Shown: positions 9,808 through 21,122 of the stretch, piece after piece
Layout: each line of letters opens with the position of its first letter
How positions within the stretch are numbered: the first letter of the stretch is position 1
Assembly: GCF_016907275.1 (NCBI RefSeq)
Contig: NZ_JAFBBP010000001.1
Location: 1 to 64,000 of the forward strand
Origin: Micromonospora luteifusca
GTDB lineage: Bacteria; Actinomycetota; Actinomycetes; Mycobacteriales; Micromonosporaceae
Direction of reading: 5' to 3'
Length of the DNA stretch: 64,000 nucleotides
Program-made: the position numbers and the translations under genes
Notes under the pieces: generated by a model
Told to the model about the DNA's origin: nothing
Database searches by the model: none
Seen by the model: the letters and a program-made list of their open reading frames with translations, nothing else

Positions 9808-9813
<6 letters not shown>
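9696..9813. repeat. Perfect 59-bp tandem duplication at the cobN/chelatase junction
   Basis: Two identical 59-base copies lie head to tail (9696-9754 and 9755-9813). Read on the operon strand, each unit carries a GCGTGAGCG segment, which in the upstream copy is the cobN stop context, and ends in AAGGAGGCA. In the copy nearest the chelatase gene the latter is its ribosome site. The duplication therefore doubles both the cobN 3' end and a Shine-Dalgarno sequence without altering either protein. Confidence 0.95.
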
Positions 9814-13476
<3,663 letters not shown>

Positions 13477-13596
13477 GGCAGGCTCCGGACAGTGACGTCG
13501 AGGCGCTCGCGGGAGCGACCCGGCATGAGGGATGGGCGCAGGGTTCGGCCTGGTCAGCGGCGCAGGGCCGGAGACGACGGGCGGTGCGGTACGGAC

Positions 13597-13722
13597 TCAG
13601 CGGTGAGCGGAGAGATCGCGCCCGGGAGCCGGTGGGCCGACGATGCTGCCGATCGTGGCGACGGCACGGCAGCCGCACGAGCCACGACGATATCGGTCGA
13701 TGAATGAGACGCCCTGCGTCAT
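13597..13722 (-). CDS. 41-residue leader ORF between B12 riboswitch and cobN
   Basis: A short ORF lies directly behind the riboswitch aptamer. The ATG at 13722 is preceded by GAGGAGG with ideal spacing, better than the cobN start itself. The product begins MTQGVSFIDRYRRG, then has a Cys-Gly-Cys-Arg motif and a short hydrophobic stretch (VATIGSIVGPP). It is followed by 120 bases without another gene before cobN. I recognise no family. It could be a translated leader whose initiation region is sequestered by the riboswitch, a small cobalt-related peptide, or a chance ORF. The strong ribosome site and position argue for translation. Confidence 0.5.
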   Translation of the reverse strand: MTQGVSFIDRYRRGSCGCRAVATIGSIVGPPAPGRDLSAHR

Positions 13723-13757
13723 CGGGTCCTCCTCGGGTGTCCACGCCCTGGGGTACG

Positions 13758-13925
13758 TCCCGACGGCCGAAGTATCCTGGCTTCCGGATCGACGCTCTTC
13801 CCCCGGCCTTCCAACCGCAGACACACGGCCGTGACTCACGAGGGGGGATCGCTCCCCGGTGACAGTGGCGGGACCGCGTCGGATTCGCACCGACTTCCTT
13901 CACTGCCGTCAGGCCGCGAATGCTG
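13758..13925 (-). ncRNA. Cobalamin (B12) riboswitch
   Basis: On the minus strand the region reads GTCGGTGCGAATCCGAC, then GCGGTCCCGCCACTGT (near 13862-13899), the conserved core of the AdoCbl aptamer. A B12-box-like GAAGCCAGGATACTTCGGCC follows at about 13766-13785. The aptamer is followed within about 40 bases by the GAGGAGG ribosome site of the leader ORF, which suits control of translation initiation; a terminator hairpin is not obvious. It should repress the whole cob operon when adenosylcobalamin is plentiful. The 5' boundary is approximate. Confidence 0.9.
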
Positions 13926-13949
13926 CCACACCCTCGCGCCGCCGGTCAA
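13920..13949 (-). promoter_or_regulatory. Candidate vegetative promoter of the cob operon
   Basis: On the minus strand TTGACC (13944-13949) is followed after 18 bases by CAGCAT (13920-13925), which fits the loose actinobacterial housekeeping -35/-10 pattern. Transcription would then begin just before the riboswitch aptamer. This is an inference from motif and position. Confidence 0.35.
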
Positions 13950-14243
13950 CGCAGACCCCGGCACCGCCCCGCCATGCTCACCACATTGACCTGCGGAAAT
14001 ATCGGCGCGCGGGGTTGCCTGATGCACGAGACGACGAGCTGATTGGCCGGTGGCGGCGTGACCCTGCGGAGGGAGCCGACTGTCTGTGTGACTCCCTTGA
14101 AGCTGATGCCGTAGACGCGGAGGTGTTCAGCGATCACTCGCACGTGCGGAACCCGATGGGCGTGCAGGAACATCCCCGGTCTAGCCGGGCATCCTGACGG
14201 AACGGGCGACTGCGCCGCTCGCCATGATCCGCTGCCGCGGGGC
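13950..14243. other. Intergenic region upstream of the cob operon, no recognisable gene
   Basis: About 290 bases between the cob promoter and the next gene. A minus-strand frame of about 76 codons starts near 14177 (MFLHAHRVPHVRVIAEHLRV) and runs out just before the cob promoter. It has no good ribosome site and matches nothing I know. A plus-strand frame overlaps the riboswitch in antisense and is rejected. No repeat or terminator stands out. Confidence 0.4.
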
Positions 14244-14579
14244 TCAGCGGGCGTGGCGTTCCGGGTGGGCTCGGCTCCAGGTCCGCATCCGTTCCGGGTA
14301 GCCGGTGCGGGCCGCCTCGTACAGCGGCACCGCGTGCTTGCGGGCGATGGCCCCCGCCGCGCGTGGCGTGCCGGTACGGCGACGGATCCACTCGCCGTCG
14401 TGGGCGATCGCCACCACGGTGGTGTCCGTCGCGGTCGTCTCCGGCTCCAGGTAGAACTCCACCCCCCGCCGAGAGGCGACGAACGACTCCAGCGCGGCGA
14501 GATCGTCGCGGGTCGCCTCGCGGTCCAGCTTCGTCGGGGTCGCCTCGGCACCCCGTGACCGGCGGTTGAACCAGCTCAT
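14244..14579 (-). CDS. Conserved actinobacterial protein of unknown function
   Basis: The product is 111 residues, beginning MSWFNRRSRGAEATP. The ATG at 14579 has AGAGGGG about 8 bases upstream. The middle part (VEFYLEPETTATDTT, VVAIAHDGEWIRRR) looks like a compact beta-rich fold, followed by an Ala/Arg-rich helix and a Pro-Glu-Arg tail. No catalytic motif, signal peptide or membrane segment is visible. It is divergent from the ECF sigma factor gene, with 159 bases between them. I recall similar short proteins as uncharacterised in actinomycetes; no function can be assigned. Confidence 0.75.
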   Translation of the reverse strand: MSWFNRRSRGAEATPTKLDREATRDDLAALESFVASRRGVEFYLEPETTATDTTVVAIAHDGEWIRRRTGTPRAAGAIARKHAVPLYEAARTGYPERMRTWSRAHPERHAR

Positions 14580-14683
14580 GACCAGCCCCTCTCCTCGACG
14601 CCCTCCAGTGCAGCACCGATTCCTGGCAATACGCTGCACGCCGGGTGGGAGACAGCTGAGCCACTTTTCGAGAACCCGGAGTT

Positions 14684-14709
14684 GGAACCGGCAGCGCGTG
14701 AGCGGTGTC
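14684..14709 (+). promoter_or_regulatory. Candidate ECF-type promoter upstream of the sigma gene
   Basis: GGAACC (14684-14689) is followed after 16 bases by TGTC, resembling the GGAAC-N16/17-GTC pattern of many ECF promoters. This would permit autoregulation of the downstream sigma gene. It is a motif match only. Confidence 0.3.
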
Positions 14710-14738
14710 ATGGGTTGTGACCGGAACGGAGGTTCGCC

Positions 14739-15293
14739 CTGGACGACGACGCACTCGTCACCCGCGCTCGGGCAGGTGACCTGGAGGCGTACGACCTCCT
14801 GGTCGCCCGGCACACCGCGTCCGCGTACCGGACGGCGGTGCTGCTCGGCGCGGGCTCGGACTCCGAGGACGTCACCCAGGAGGCGTTCGTGAAGGCGTAC
14901 CGCAAGCTGTCCCGTTATCGGGGCGAGTCGTCGTTCCGGTCCTGGCTGCTCGCGATCGTCGCCAACGAGACCCGCAACCTGCACCGCTCCCGTGGCCGGC
15001 GCGACGGGCTCGTCCTGCGGGCCGCCGCGGCGAACCCGACGTCGGAGATCGCCGAGGACGGGGCGGTCAGCGCGGTTCTCGCCGGGGAGCGCCGCACCGC
15101 GCTGGTCGAGGCCCTGCGTCAACTGCCGGTACGCGATCGCGAGGTGATCGTCTGCCGGTTCTTCCTCGATCTCACCGAGGAGGAGACGGTGGCGGCGCTG
15201 GGCTGGCCCCGCGGCACGGTGAAGTCGCGTACGTCTCGGGCCCTGACGAAGCTTCGCGGCCTGCTCGACCACGAGGAGGTCCGGTATGGGTGA
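14739..15293 (+). CDS. ECF (sigma-70 family) RNA polymerase sigma factor, apparent CTG start
   Basis: The product is 184 residues if started at the CTG at 14739. Region 2 spans about residues 8-75 (ARAGDLEAYDLLVARHTASA, then EDVTQEAFVKAYRKLSRYRG). Region 4 spans about 120-175 (LVEALRQLPVRDREVIVCRF, then TEEETVAALGWPRGTVKSRT). There is no ATG, GTG or TTG between the in-frame stop at 14718-14720 and the GTG at 14838, and that GTG would remove half of region 2. GGAGG lies 7 bases before the CTG. The gene overlaps the next one by 8 bases, the usual arrangement of a sigma factor with its regulator. The signal sensed is unknown. Confidence 0.9.
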   Translation: MDDDALVTRARAGDLEAYDLLVARHTASAYRTAVLLGAGSDSEDVTQEAFVKAYRKLSRYRGESSFRSWLLAIVANETRNLHRSRGRRDGLVLRAAAANPTSEIAEDGAVSAVLAGERRTALVEALRQLPVRDREVIVCRFFLDLTEEETVAALGWPRGTVKSRTSRALTKLRGLLDHEEVRYG

Positions 15294-15996
15294 CCTCGAA
15301 CGGGAACTGCGCGACCTGTCCACCTGGCTGGAGACACCCGACCCGCCCGACGTGACCGCAGGCGTGCGCGTACGGCTCAGCAGGCCGGCACACCGGTGGC
15401 GTCGGCTCGCCGCGGCGGCGCTCGTCGCGGCCGTCGTGGCGGTGGTGCCGCCGACCCGTGCGGCCGTCGCCGACGCTGTCACAGGGCTGCTGCGCTTCGC
15501 CGGTGTCAGCATCGCCACCACGCCCGCCCGGACGCTGCCCGGCGACAGTCCGTCGCCCTTGCCCAGCCAGCGGTCCATCGCCCTGGACGAGGCCCAACGG
15601 TCGGTACGGTTCCCGATCCGCCTACCGGCGAAGCTGGGTCCGCCCGAGCGGGTGCTGGTCGCCGACCCCGACCCCACGGGCAGCTACCGGGTCGCGACGC
15701 TGCTCTACGACGGGGGTGCGCTGCGCGTCGACGCGTTCGACGGCGGCCTCAATCTGGCCTTCCACAAGGAGGCCACCCCGCCCGGGGTGGACTGGGTCCA
15801 GGTCAACGGGGACTTCGCCGTGTGGGTCGACCGCCCGCACGTGCTGTCGTACGTGGACCGGGCCGGGCAGGTCCGCGAAGAGACCGCCCGGCTGGCCGCC
15901 TCCACCCTGATCTGGGAGGACGACGACGTGAGCTACCGGCTTGAGGGCGCCCTCTCCAAGGCTGAGGCGATCGAGATCGCCCGGTCGCTGCGCTAG
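15286..15996 (+). CDS. Single-pass membrane protein, probable anti-sigma partner
   Basis: The product is 236 residues. A short cytoplasmic N-terminus (MGDLERELRDLSTWLETPDP) is followed by one hydrophobic helix (about 43-62) and an extracytoplasmic domain of about 165 residues. The ATG has GAGGAGG upstream and overlaps the sigma gene by 8 bases. Position, topology and size suit an anti-sigma factor that holds the ECF sigma at the membrane. I see no HxxxCxxC zinc anti-sigma motif, so any binding would use a different cytoplasmic segment. Assignment rests mostly on context. Confidence 0.65.
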   Translation: MGDLERELRDLSTWLETPDPPDVTAGVRVRLSRPAHRWRRLAAAALVAAVVAVVPPTRAAVADAVTGLLRFAGVSIATTPARTLPGDSPSPLPSQRSIALDEAQRSVRFPIRLPAKLGPPERVLVADPDPTGSYRVATLLYDGGALRVDAFDGGLNLAFHKEATPPGVDWVQVNGDFAVWVDRPHVLSYVDRAGQVREETARLAASTLIWEDDDVSYRLEGALSKAEAIEIARSLR

Positions 15997-16097
15997 GGAA
16001 CCGGGCGGGCCCGGCCGGTGTCGTGAAGGTACGACGAGTCGTCGACGCCCGGCCTGCTCCAGACCGGGGTCGCGGCCCGCGTACCGGGAGGGGCGAG

Positions 16098-16646
16098 ATG
16101 GGTGCATGGGGCAGGTTGATGCTGGCGTCGTCGGTGGTCCTGCTGGCGGGGTGCACGACCACGGCCAGCGGCGGGTCGGCCACGCCGACCAGCGCCAGCG
16201 CCAGCGGCGGGCCGGCCGCGCCGACCGGCGCCACCGCCACCACGGCGAGCGCCACGGCGGGTTGCGGTTCGCGGGTCGAGACGGGGTCGCTGCCCGACTG
16301 GGCGGACGCCGGTTTCCACGGGGACGCCCGGGTACCGCACGTGTTCGGCGCCAAAGGTGACATCGTGGCGGTGCTGTTCGCCCACCCGCTGAGGCTGGAC
16401 CGGAAGGACGGGTCGAACAACAAGATCCTGTGGGTGGCCCAAGCCTCCACGACTTCACCCGACCCGACGTCGCCGGCGACCCTGGTGATCACCGCGACAC
16501 TGGACGGCACCGACACCAGGGTGACCCGGGAGGTCGCCGGCGGTCCAGGTCCGTCGATCATCGACATGCCGCAGGCCGGTTGCTGGCACCTCGACCTGCG
16601 TTGGTCGGGGCACACCGACACGATGGACCTGGTCTACGCCCCATGA
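16098..16646 (+). CDS. Putative secreted lipoprotein
   Basis: The product is 182 residues from the ATG at 16098, which has GGGAGGGG 4-5 bases upstream; an earlier in-frame ATG at 16023 would bury the signal peptide. The signal sequence ends in a lipobox LLAGC, so the protein should be lipidated at Cys and anchored outside the membrane. A Ser/Thr/Ala/Gly-rich spacer follows, then a globular domain with two further Cys residues (TAGCGSRVE and QAGCWHLDLRW) that could form a disulfide. The final block GCWHLDLRWSGHTDTMDLVY resembles small beta-sandwich lipoproteins of actinomycetes. Function is unknown. Confidence 0.75.
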   Translation: MGAWGRLMLASSVVLLAGCTTTASGGSATPTSASASGGPAAPTGATATTASATAGCGSRVETGSLPDWADAGFHGDARVPHVFGAKGDIVAVLFAHPLRLDRKDGSNNKILWVAQASTTSPDPTSPATLVITATLDGTDTRVTREVAGGPGPSIIDMPQAGCWHLDLRWSGHTDTMDLVYAP

Positions 16647-16716
16647 GCTGCTGCGACGCCGCCCGTCCCGAGCCGTCGTGCTCAGGTCGATCGGGGCGCG
16701 GCCTAGGCTGCCGGGC

Positions 16717-17385
16717 GTGCTGAAGGACGCACGGGCTGCGGCGGCCCGCAACAACGCCGAATGGTGTGACATCGTCTGCGGCAGCCACGGGCTGACCGGC
16801 CGTACCGACGCCGAAGCCTGGTCGGTCCCCCGCCGCTCGCCACCGTGGTACCCGGACGCGGTCACCCTGCGGCCGGGCGTCGACGCCGAGGCCCTGCTGG
16901 CCCGGATCGACGCGGGACCCGGCGCGTCGGTGAAGGACAGCTTCGCCGACCTCGACCTGTCCGGGTACGGGTTCCGGGTGCTCTTCAACGCCCAGTGGAT
17001 CCACCGCCCTCCGGCGAAGCCACCGGTCGACGCGCCGCTCACCCCGGTCGGCACCCCCGACGAGTTGGCGGCCTGGGCGGCGGCACACGGCGGCGCGGAC
17101 CTGTTCCGCTTCGCGCTCCTGACCGACCCACGGGTACGGGTGCTCGCCCGCCACGACGACCGGGGCGTGCTCACCGGCGGCGCGGTGCTCAGTGGCAACG
17201 ACGGCCGGTACGGCGTCTCCAACCTTTTCACCCACACCGACGACCCTCTGGACATCTGGCACGGAGTCTGCGCCACTGTGCCCGCAGCAGCACTTGTCGG
17301 CTACGAATCCACCCCGGACCTGACCCCAGCCCTGAGCGCAGGCATCACCCCAACAGGCCCCCTCCGAGTCTGGCAAAACGCCTAA
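16717..17385 (+). CDS. Uncharacterised protein, possibly GNAT-acetyltransferase-like
   Basis: The product is 222 residues from the GTG at 16717 (MLKDARAAAARNNAEWCDIV). Conserved-looking blocks include AWSVPRRSPPWYPDAVTL and VSNLFTHTDDPLDIWHGV, with a final LVGYEST. The last third has the order expected of a GNAT fold (RVLARHDDRGVLTGGAVL, then a helix, then VGYE), but I see no clear acetyl-CoA Q/RxxGxG/A loop. It stands alone, convergent with the aldo/keto reductase gene. Substrate and activity cannot be inferred. Confidence 0.65.
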   Translation: MLKDARAAAARNNAEWCDIVCGSHGLTGRTDAEAWSVPRRSPPWYPDAVTLRPGVDAEALLARIDAGPGASVKDSFADLDLSGYGFRVLFNAQWIHRPPAKPPVDAPLTPVGTPDELAAWAAAHGGADLFRFALLTDPRVRVLARHDDRGVLTGGAVLSGNDGRYGVSNLFTHTDDPLDIWHGVCATVPAAALVGYESTPDLTPALSAGITPTGPLRVWQNA

Positions 17386-17454
17386 CCCACCCCGGCCCAC
17401 CCCGGCCCCCACCCAGCCCCGCCCGCCCCCGCCCGCCCCCGCCCGCCCGCCCCC

Positions 17455-17515
17455 GTTGATCATGAGGTTATCGCCCCGACACGCCGGACGGGATGGCAAT
17501 AACCTCATGATCAAC
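17455..17515. terminator. Palindromic repeat element A (bidirectional terminator candidate) at a convergent junction
   Basis: Perfect 17-base arms (17455-17471 and 17499-17515, GTTGATCATGAGGTTAT) enclose a 27-base loop. The element lies between two convergent genes, flanked on the left by a C-run tract (about 17393-17454) and on the right by a G-run tract (about 17516-17556). Its inner sequence is the reverse complement of element B near 41,883, so it is a dispersed repeat as well as a likely transcription stop. Confidence 0.8.
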
Positions 17516-17557
17516 ATGGGAGGGCGGGGGCGGGTGGGGGGCGGGGGTGGGGGTGGG

Positions 17558-18454
17558 TCAGGACAGGTTGGTTAGGTCTTCGGGGGTTAGGCGTAGGGCT
17601 GCGGCCGCAATGTTCTGCTCCAGGTGCTCCGGGTCTGTGGTGCCGGGGATGGCCAACACGTGTGGGCCCTGGTGCAGCGTCCAGGCCAGACGTACCTGCT
17701 GCGGGGTGACGCCGTGGGTGCGGGCCACCGCCTCGACGGCCACGCCCTGCGCGGCGCTCGCGCCCGCCTCCCGGCCGGTGCCGGCCAGCGCGAAGAACGG
17801 CACGTAGGCGATGCCCCGCTCACCGCAGAGCCGGACGAACTCGTCCTGCTCGCGGTAGGCGTCCACCCCGTAGTTGTTCTGCACGCAGACCACCGGCGCG
17901 ATGCCCGCCACCTCGTCCAACTGCGTGGGCCGGGCGTTGGAGAGCCCGAGGTGCCGGATCAGCCCGGCGTCGCGCAACTCCGCGAGGGCGCCGAACCGAT
18001 CGACCAGCGGCACCGGGCCGGGTCCGCGACCGAGGCGCAGGTTCACCACGTCGAGCTGGTCGCGGCCGAGCCGACGCAGGTTCTCCTCCACCTGGGCGCG
18101 CAACTGCGCCGGGGTGAGCGCCTCGGTGAAGCCCGCCTCCGGGTCGTACCCGAAGCCGACCTTGGTGGCGATCACCAGATCCTCCGGGTACGGGGCGAGC
18201 GCCGCGCGGATCAGCTCGGTCGCGTAGCGGGCCGGGCCGGTGCCGACCCGCAGGACGCCCCCGGGTGAGACGTAGAACGCGGCCGTGTCGATGTGGTTGA
18301 CGCCCAGCTCCACGGCCCGGCGCAGCAGGGCGACGGCCCGGTCGCGGTCGGGGTTCGCGGTGATCCGCATGGAGCCGAAGCCCATGCGGTGCACGGTGCG
18401 GTCACCCAGGGTCCAGCTGCCCGCCGCGGCGGCGGTGATCTCGTCGGTTGGCAT
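17558..18454 (-). CDS. Aldo/keto reductase family oxidoreductase
   Basis: The product is 298 residues with a TIM-barrel AKR pattern: GFGSMRI, GVNHIDTAAFY (catalytic Asp and Tyr), DLVIATKVGFG (catalytic Lys) and HLGLSNARPTQLDEV. The position that normally carries the fourth catalytic residue (His in LxxxxHxP) reads LDVVNLRLG, so His is missing. This is seen in some AKR branches. Such enzymes reduce aldehydes or ketones with NADPH; the substrate is unknown. The ATG at 18454 follows the MFS gene stop by 73 bases on the same strand, so the two may be co-transcribed. Confidence 0.88.
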   Translation of the reverse strand: MPTDEITAAAAGSWTLGDRTVHRMGFGSMRITANPDRDRAVALLRRAVELGVNHIDTAAFYVSPGGVLRVGTGPARYATELIRAALAPYPEDLVIATKVGFGYDPEAGFTEALTPAQLRAQVEENLRRLGRDQLDVVNLRLGRGPGPVPLVDRFGALAELRDAGLIRHLGLSNARPTQLDEVAGIAPVVCVQNNYGVDAYREQDEFVRLCGERGIAYVPFFALAGTGREAGASAAQGVAVEAVARTHGVTPQQVRLAWTLHQGPHVLAIPGTTDPEHLEQNIAAAALRLTPEDLTNLS

Positions 18455-18527
18455 TCGGCGACCATAGCCAGCACGGGTACGCGGCGCAGTCGGCCACGTA
18501 CCCGATACCGCTCGGCGACCGCGTGGG

Positions 18528-19790
18528 TTAGTTTTTGTGTGCTGACGGAGCCGTCTCGGCGGCGTGCGGCGGGCGCAGCACCCGCACCAGCAGCAGGGTC
18601 GGCAGCAGCAGCAGAGGCACCACCAGCAGCGCGCGCAGGGTGCCGACCTCGTCGCCGAGCAGCCCCAGCAACGGCGGCCCACCCAGGAACGCGGTGTAGC
18701 CGATCACCGCGACCACGCTCACCCGCACCGGCGCGTGCGCCTCCTCGTCGGCCGCCGCGCTCATCCCGACCGGGAAGCCCAGCGACGCCCCGAGGCCCCA
18801 CAGCGCGACGCCGACGATGGCCACCGGCCCCGACCCGGCCAGCACGGCCAGGCCGGCCCCGACGACGGCGAGCCCGATGGTGCCGGTGAGCACCGGCACG
18901 CGACCCCACCGGTCCAGCGCGATGGTGCCGGCGGTGCGCCCGATGGTCATGCCCACCACGAAGACACCGAAGACCGCCGCGCCGGCGGCCTCGCTCAGGT
19001 CCCGTCCGTCGATGAACGCAACTGCCAGCCAGTCGTTGGCGGCACCCTCGGTGAACGCCGCCACCAGCACGAACAACCCGATCAGCAGGGTGCGCGGCTC
19101 CCGCCAGGCGGCGAGCTGCGCCCGGCGACGGGCAGCCGGGGTGGCGTCCGCCGGGTCGCCGGTGTGATCGCTGGCCACGGGCAGGAACGTCCGGGCGGCG
19201 AGTACGGTGCCGGTCAACACGACAACCGCCACCGCCACGAGATGCGTGCCGACGGGTACGTCGAACCGGGCCGCCAAGGCGCCCAGCCCCGCGCCGGCCA
19301 CCGACCCGAGGCTCCACCCCGCGTGGAAACGGGGCATGATCGTCCGACCCAGCCGCCGTTCCACCGCCGCGCCCTCGACGTTCATCGCCACGTCGCAGGC
19401 GCCGGAGCCGTAGCCGAAGGTGGCCAATCCCAACGCGACGACGACGAACGACCCGGTCATCGTGGCGCCCAGCCCCGCCACGGTCAGGCCGACCGCCACC
19501 AGCACGGTGGCCAGGGTCACCGTGCGGGCCGCGCCGAGTCGCTGGGCGAGCAGGCCGGAGGTGGGCATGGCGAGCAGCGCGCCGACGCTCATCGCCAGCA
19601 GGAGCAACCCGAGCCGGCCGGCGGAGAGGTCCAACGCCTCACGGACCGCCGGCACCCGGGAGAACCAGCTGCCGACGGCCAGCCCGTTGAGGGTGAAGGT
19701 GACAGCGACGCCGTTGCGGGCGAGCAGCACAGCCCGCGAAGGCGGCGGCGCGGTGTCCGGGGCAACGGGTCTACTGGTGGTGGCGCTCAC
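18528..19790 (-). CDS. MFS transporter
   Basis: The product is about 420 residues with some 12 hydrophobic segments and a central loop (about 200-225) rich in Ala and Arg. The loop between helices 2 and 3 (GLLAQRLGAARTVTL) and the DRWGRVPVL segment match the MFS signature. The sequence resembles small-molecule exporter branches (YbjJ-like) more than sugar importers. I chose the GTG at 19790, after AGAGGA. It is divergent from a LacI-family gene, and a LacI-type operator-like palindrome lies 50 bases upstream of its start, so that regulator probably controls it. Substrate unknown. Confidence 0.85.
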   Translation of the reverse strand: MSATTSRPVAPDTAPPPSRAVLLARNGVAVTFTLNGLAVGSWFSRVPAVREALDLSAGRLGLLLLAMSVGALLAMPTSGLLAQRLGAARTVTLATVLVAVGLTVAGLGATMTGSFVVVALGLATFGYGSGACDVAMNVEGAAVERRLGRTIMPRFHAGWSLGSVAGAGLGALAARFDVPVGTHLVAVAVVVLTGTVLAARTFLPVASDHTGDPADATPAARRRAQLAAWREPRTLLIGLFVLVAAFTEGAANDWLAVAFIDGRDLSEAAGAAVFGVFVVGMTIGRTAGTIALDRWGRVPVLTGTIGLAVVGAGLAVLAGSGPVAIVGVALWGLGASLGFPVGMSAAADEEAHAPVRVSVVAVIGYTAFLGGPPLLGLLGDEVGTLRALLVVPLLLLPTLLLVRVLRPPHAAETAPSAHKN

Positions 19791-19838
19791 GGAGACAGGT
19801 CCTCTTTCTCGGGGTGATCTCTTGGGACGATCGCACAC

Positions 19839-19852
19839 CTGAGAGCGCTACC
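19839..19852. promoter_or_regulatory. LacI-type operator-like site
   Basis: CTGAGAGCGCTACC contains GAGAGCGCT, close to the TGAGAGCGCTCTCA class bound by LacI-family repressors, with the central AGCGCT palindrome intact. It lies in the divergent MFS/LacI promoter region, nearer the MFS gene. Confidence 0.5.
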
Positions 19853-19949
19853 ACCACAAGCGGATACGCCCCTTACCGGCGGTGCGCCGGCCGGGGCATG
19901 ATGTGAGCAGGCGTTTGTCCGACCGGACGGGCCGCCGCAGGAGGCGACG

Positions 19950-20939
19950 ATGACGGCAGCGGCACACCGACCGGCCACCCTCGAAGACGTCGCGCGGGTC
20001 GCCGGGGTGTCCCGGTCCACCGCGTCGCGGGTGATCGCCGGCACCGGGTTCGCGTCCCCGGCCGCCCGGCAACAGGTCACGGCCGCCGTCGATCAGCTCG
20101 GTTACGTCCCCAACCCGGCCGCCCGGGCACTGGTCCGTGGTGGCGGCGTGCGACTGGTCGTGGCCGTCCTGGGGACCAGTGCGGCGGTGCTGGAAGACCC
20201 GTACGTCCACCAGGTGGTCGGCTCGGCCGCCCGGGTCTGCACGGCCGCCGGTGTCGGGGTGGCGCTGCACTGGCTGCCACTGGGCGACCCCCGCGGCCTC
20301 GACCAGCTCGGCGGGGATCGCACCGTCTGCGGGGTGATTCTGGTCAACACCACCGAGGACATGCTGGATGCGGTGCCCCGGTCGCTACACGGCCGGGTGG
20401 TCTCGATCGGCATCGGCTCGGCGGCGGTGCCGTCGTTCGACGTCGACAACGGCGCCGGCTCCGAGGCGGTGCTGCGCCACCTGTACGCCACGGGTCGCCG
20501 TCGGATCGCCATGGTGACCGGTCCCCGGTGGCTGCCCTGCGCGCAACGCCCCGTTGAGGCGTACCGCCGCCTCATGCGCCTCGTTGGCCTGCCGGAGCGG
20601 GAGCTACCGGGGGACTTCACCGCGGCGCGCGGCCGGTTGGCCGCCGGTGAGGCGCTGCGCCGCTGGCCGGACGTCGACGCGATCTACGCGATCAGCGACG
20701 ACACCGCGCTCGGGGTGATCGCGGGCCTGCGTGACGCCGGCGTACGCGTGCCGGGCGACGTCGCGGTCGCCGGCTTCGACGACATCCCGCTGGCCGGCAT
20801 GACCGCCCCGGCGCTGACCACCGCGAGCCACCCGGTGGGACGGATCGCCGTCGCCGCGGCCACCGCACTGCTGGACGGGCGTCCCGCCGCGCCAGAGACC
20901 CTGTTCCCTTCCGTCCTGGTGGCCCGCGCCAGCGCCTGA
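19950..20939 (+). CDS. LacI-family transcriptional regulator
   Basis: The product is 329 residues. The N-terminal helix-turn-helix TLEDVARVAGVSRSTASRVI and hinge YVPNPAARALVRG are typical. The periplasmic-binding-protein-like core ends with AVAGFDDIPLAGMTAPALTT. The ATG has AGGAGG 5 bases upstream. It should be a ligand-responsive repressor, probably of the divergent MFS gene. The ligand pocket cannot be read with confidence. Confidence 0.92.
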   Translation: MTAAAHRPATLEDVARVAGVSRSTASRVIAGTGFASPAARQQVTAAVDQLGYVPNPAARALVRGGGVRLVVAVLGTSAAVLEDPYVHQVVGSAARVCTAAGVGVALHWLPLGDPRGLDQLGGDRTVCGVILVNTTEDMLDAVPRSLHGRVVSIGIGSAAVPSFDVDNGAGSEAVLRHLYATGRRRIAMVTGPRWLPCAQRPVEAYRRLMRLVGLPERELPGDFTAARGRLAAGEALRRWPDVDAIYAISDDTALGVIAGLRDAGVRVPGDVAVAGFDDIPLAGMTAPALTTASHPVGRIAVAAATALLDGRPAAPETLFPSVLVARASA

Positions 20940-21002
20940 GCTCCGACGGTCAGAGGGTCACGGCCGCTCCCACCCTGGTGCGCGCGGCATGAAGCGGTGT
21001 TC

Positions 21003-21122
21003 GTGAAGCCGCAGCAGACGGCCGAACTCTTCGCCACGTTCGGGGCTCCACCGACGGACGTGACCGCCGTCGACCTGGCCATCCCGCAGATTCCGGTGTT
21101 CGAGAATGTTCCGCTCGGTTAA
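21003..21122 (+). pseudogene. Small ORF or gene remnant overlapping the OmpA-like gene
   Basis: A 39-codon frame runs from a GTG at 21003, overlapping the next gene by 17 bases. Its product starts VKPQQTAELFATFGAPPTDV and ends in IPVFENVPLG. It has real-protein composition and looks like the C-terminus of a larger exported protein. No matching N-terminal part lies upstream, where only about 60 bases separate it from the LacI stop. Either a remnant or a tiny gene; weakly supported. Confidence 0.3.

Noticed and set aside
13725..13890. Upstream extension of the 41-codon leader ORF to 97 codons
   Set aside because: The extension would run through the riboswitch aptamer and has no ribosome site, whereas the ATG at 13722 follows GAGGAGG.
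17393..17556. Coding sequence in the C- and G-run tracts beside palindrome A
   Set aside because: The tracts are homopolymer-like with no conserved frame and lie between two well-defined gene ends.
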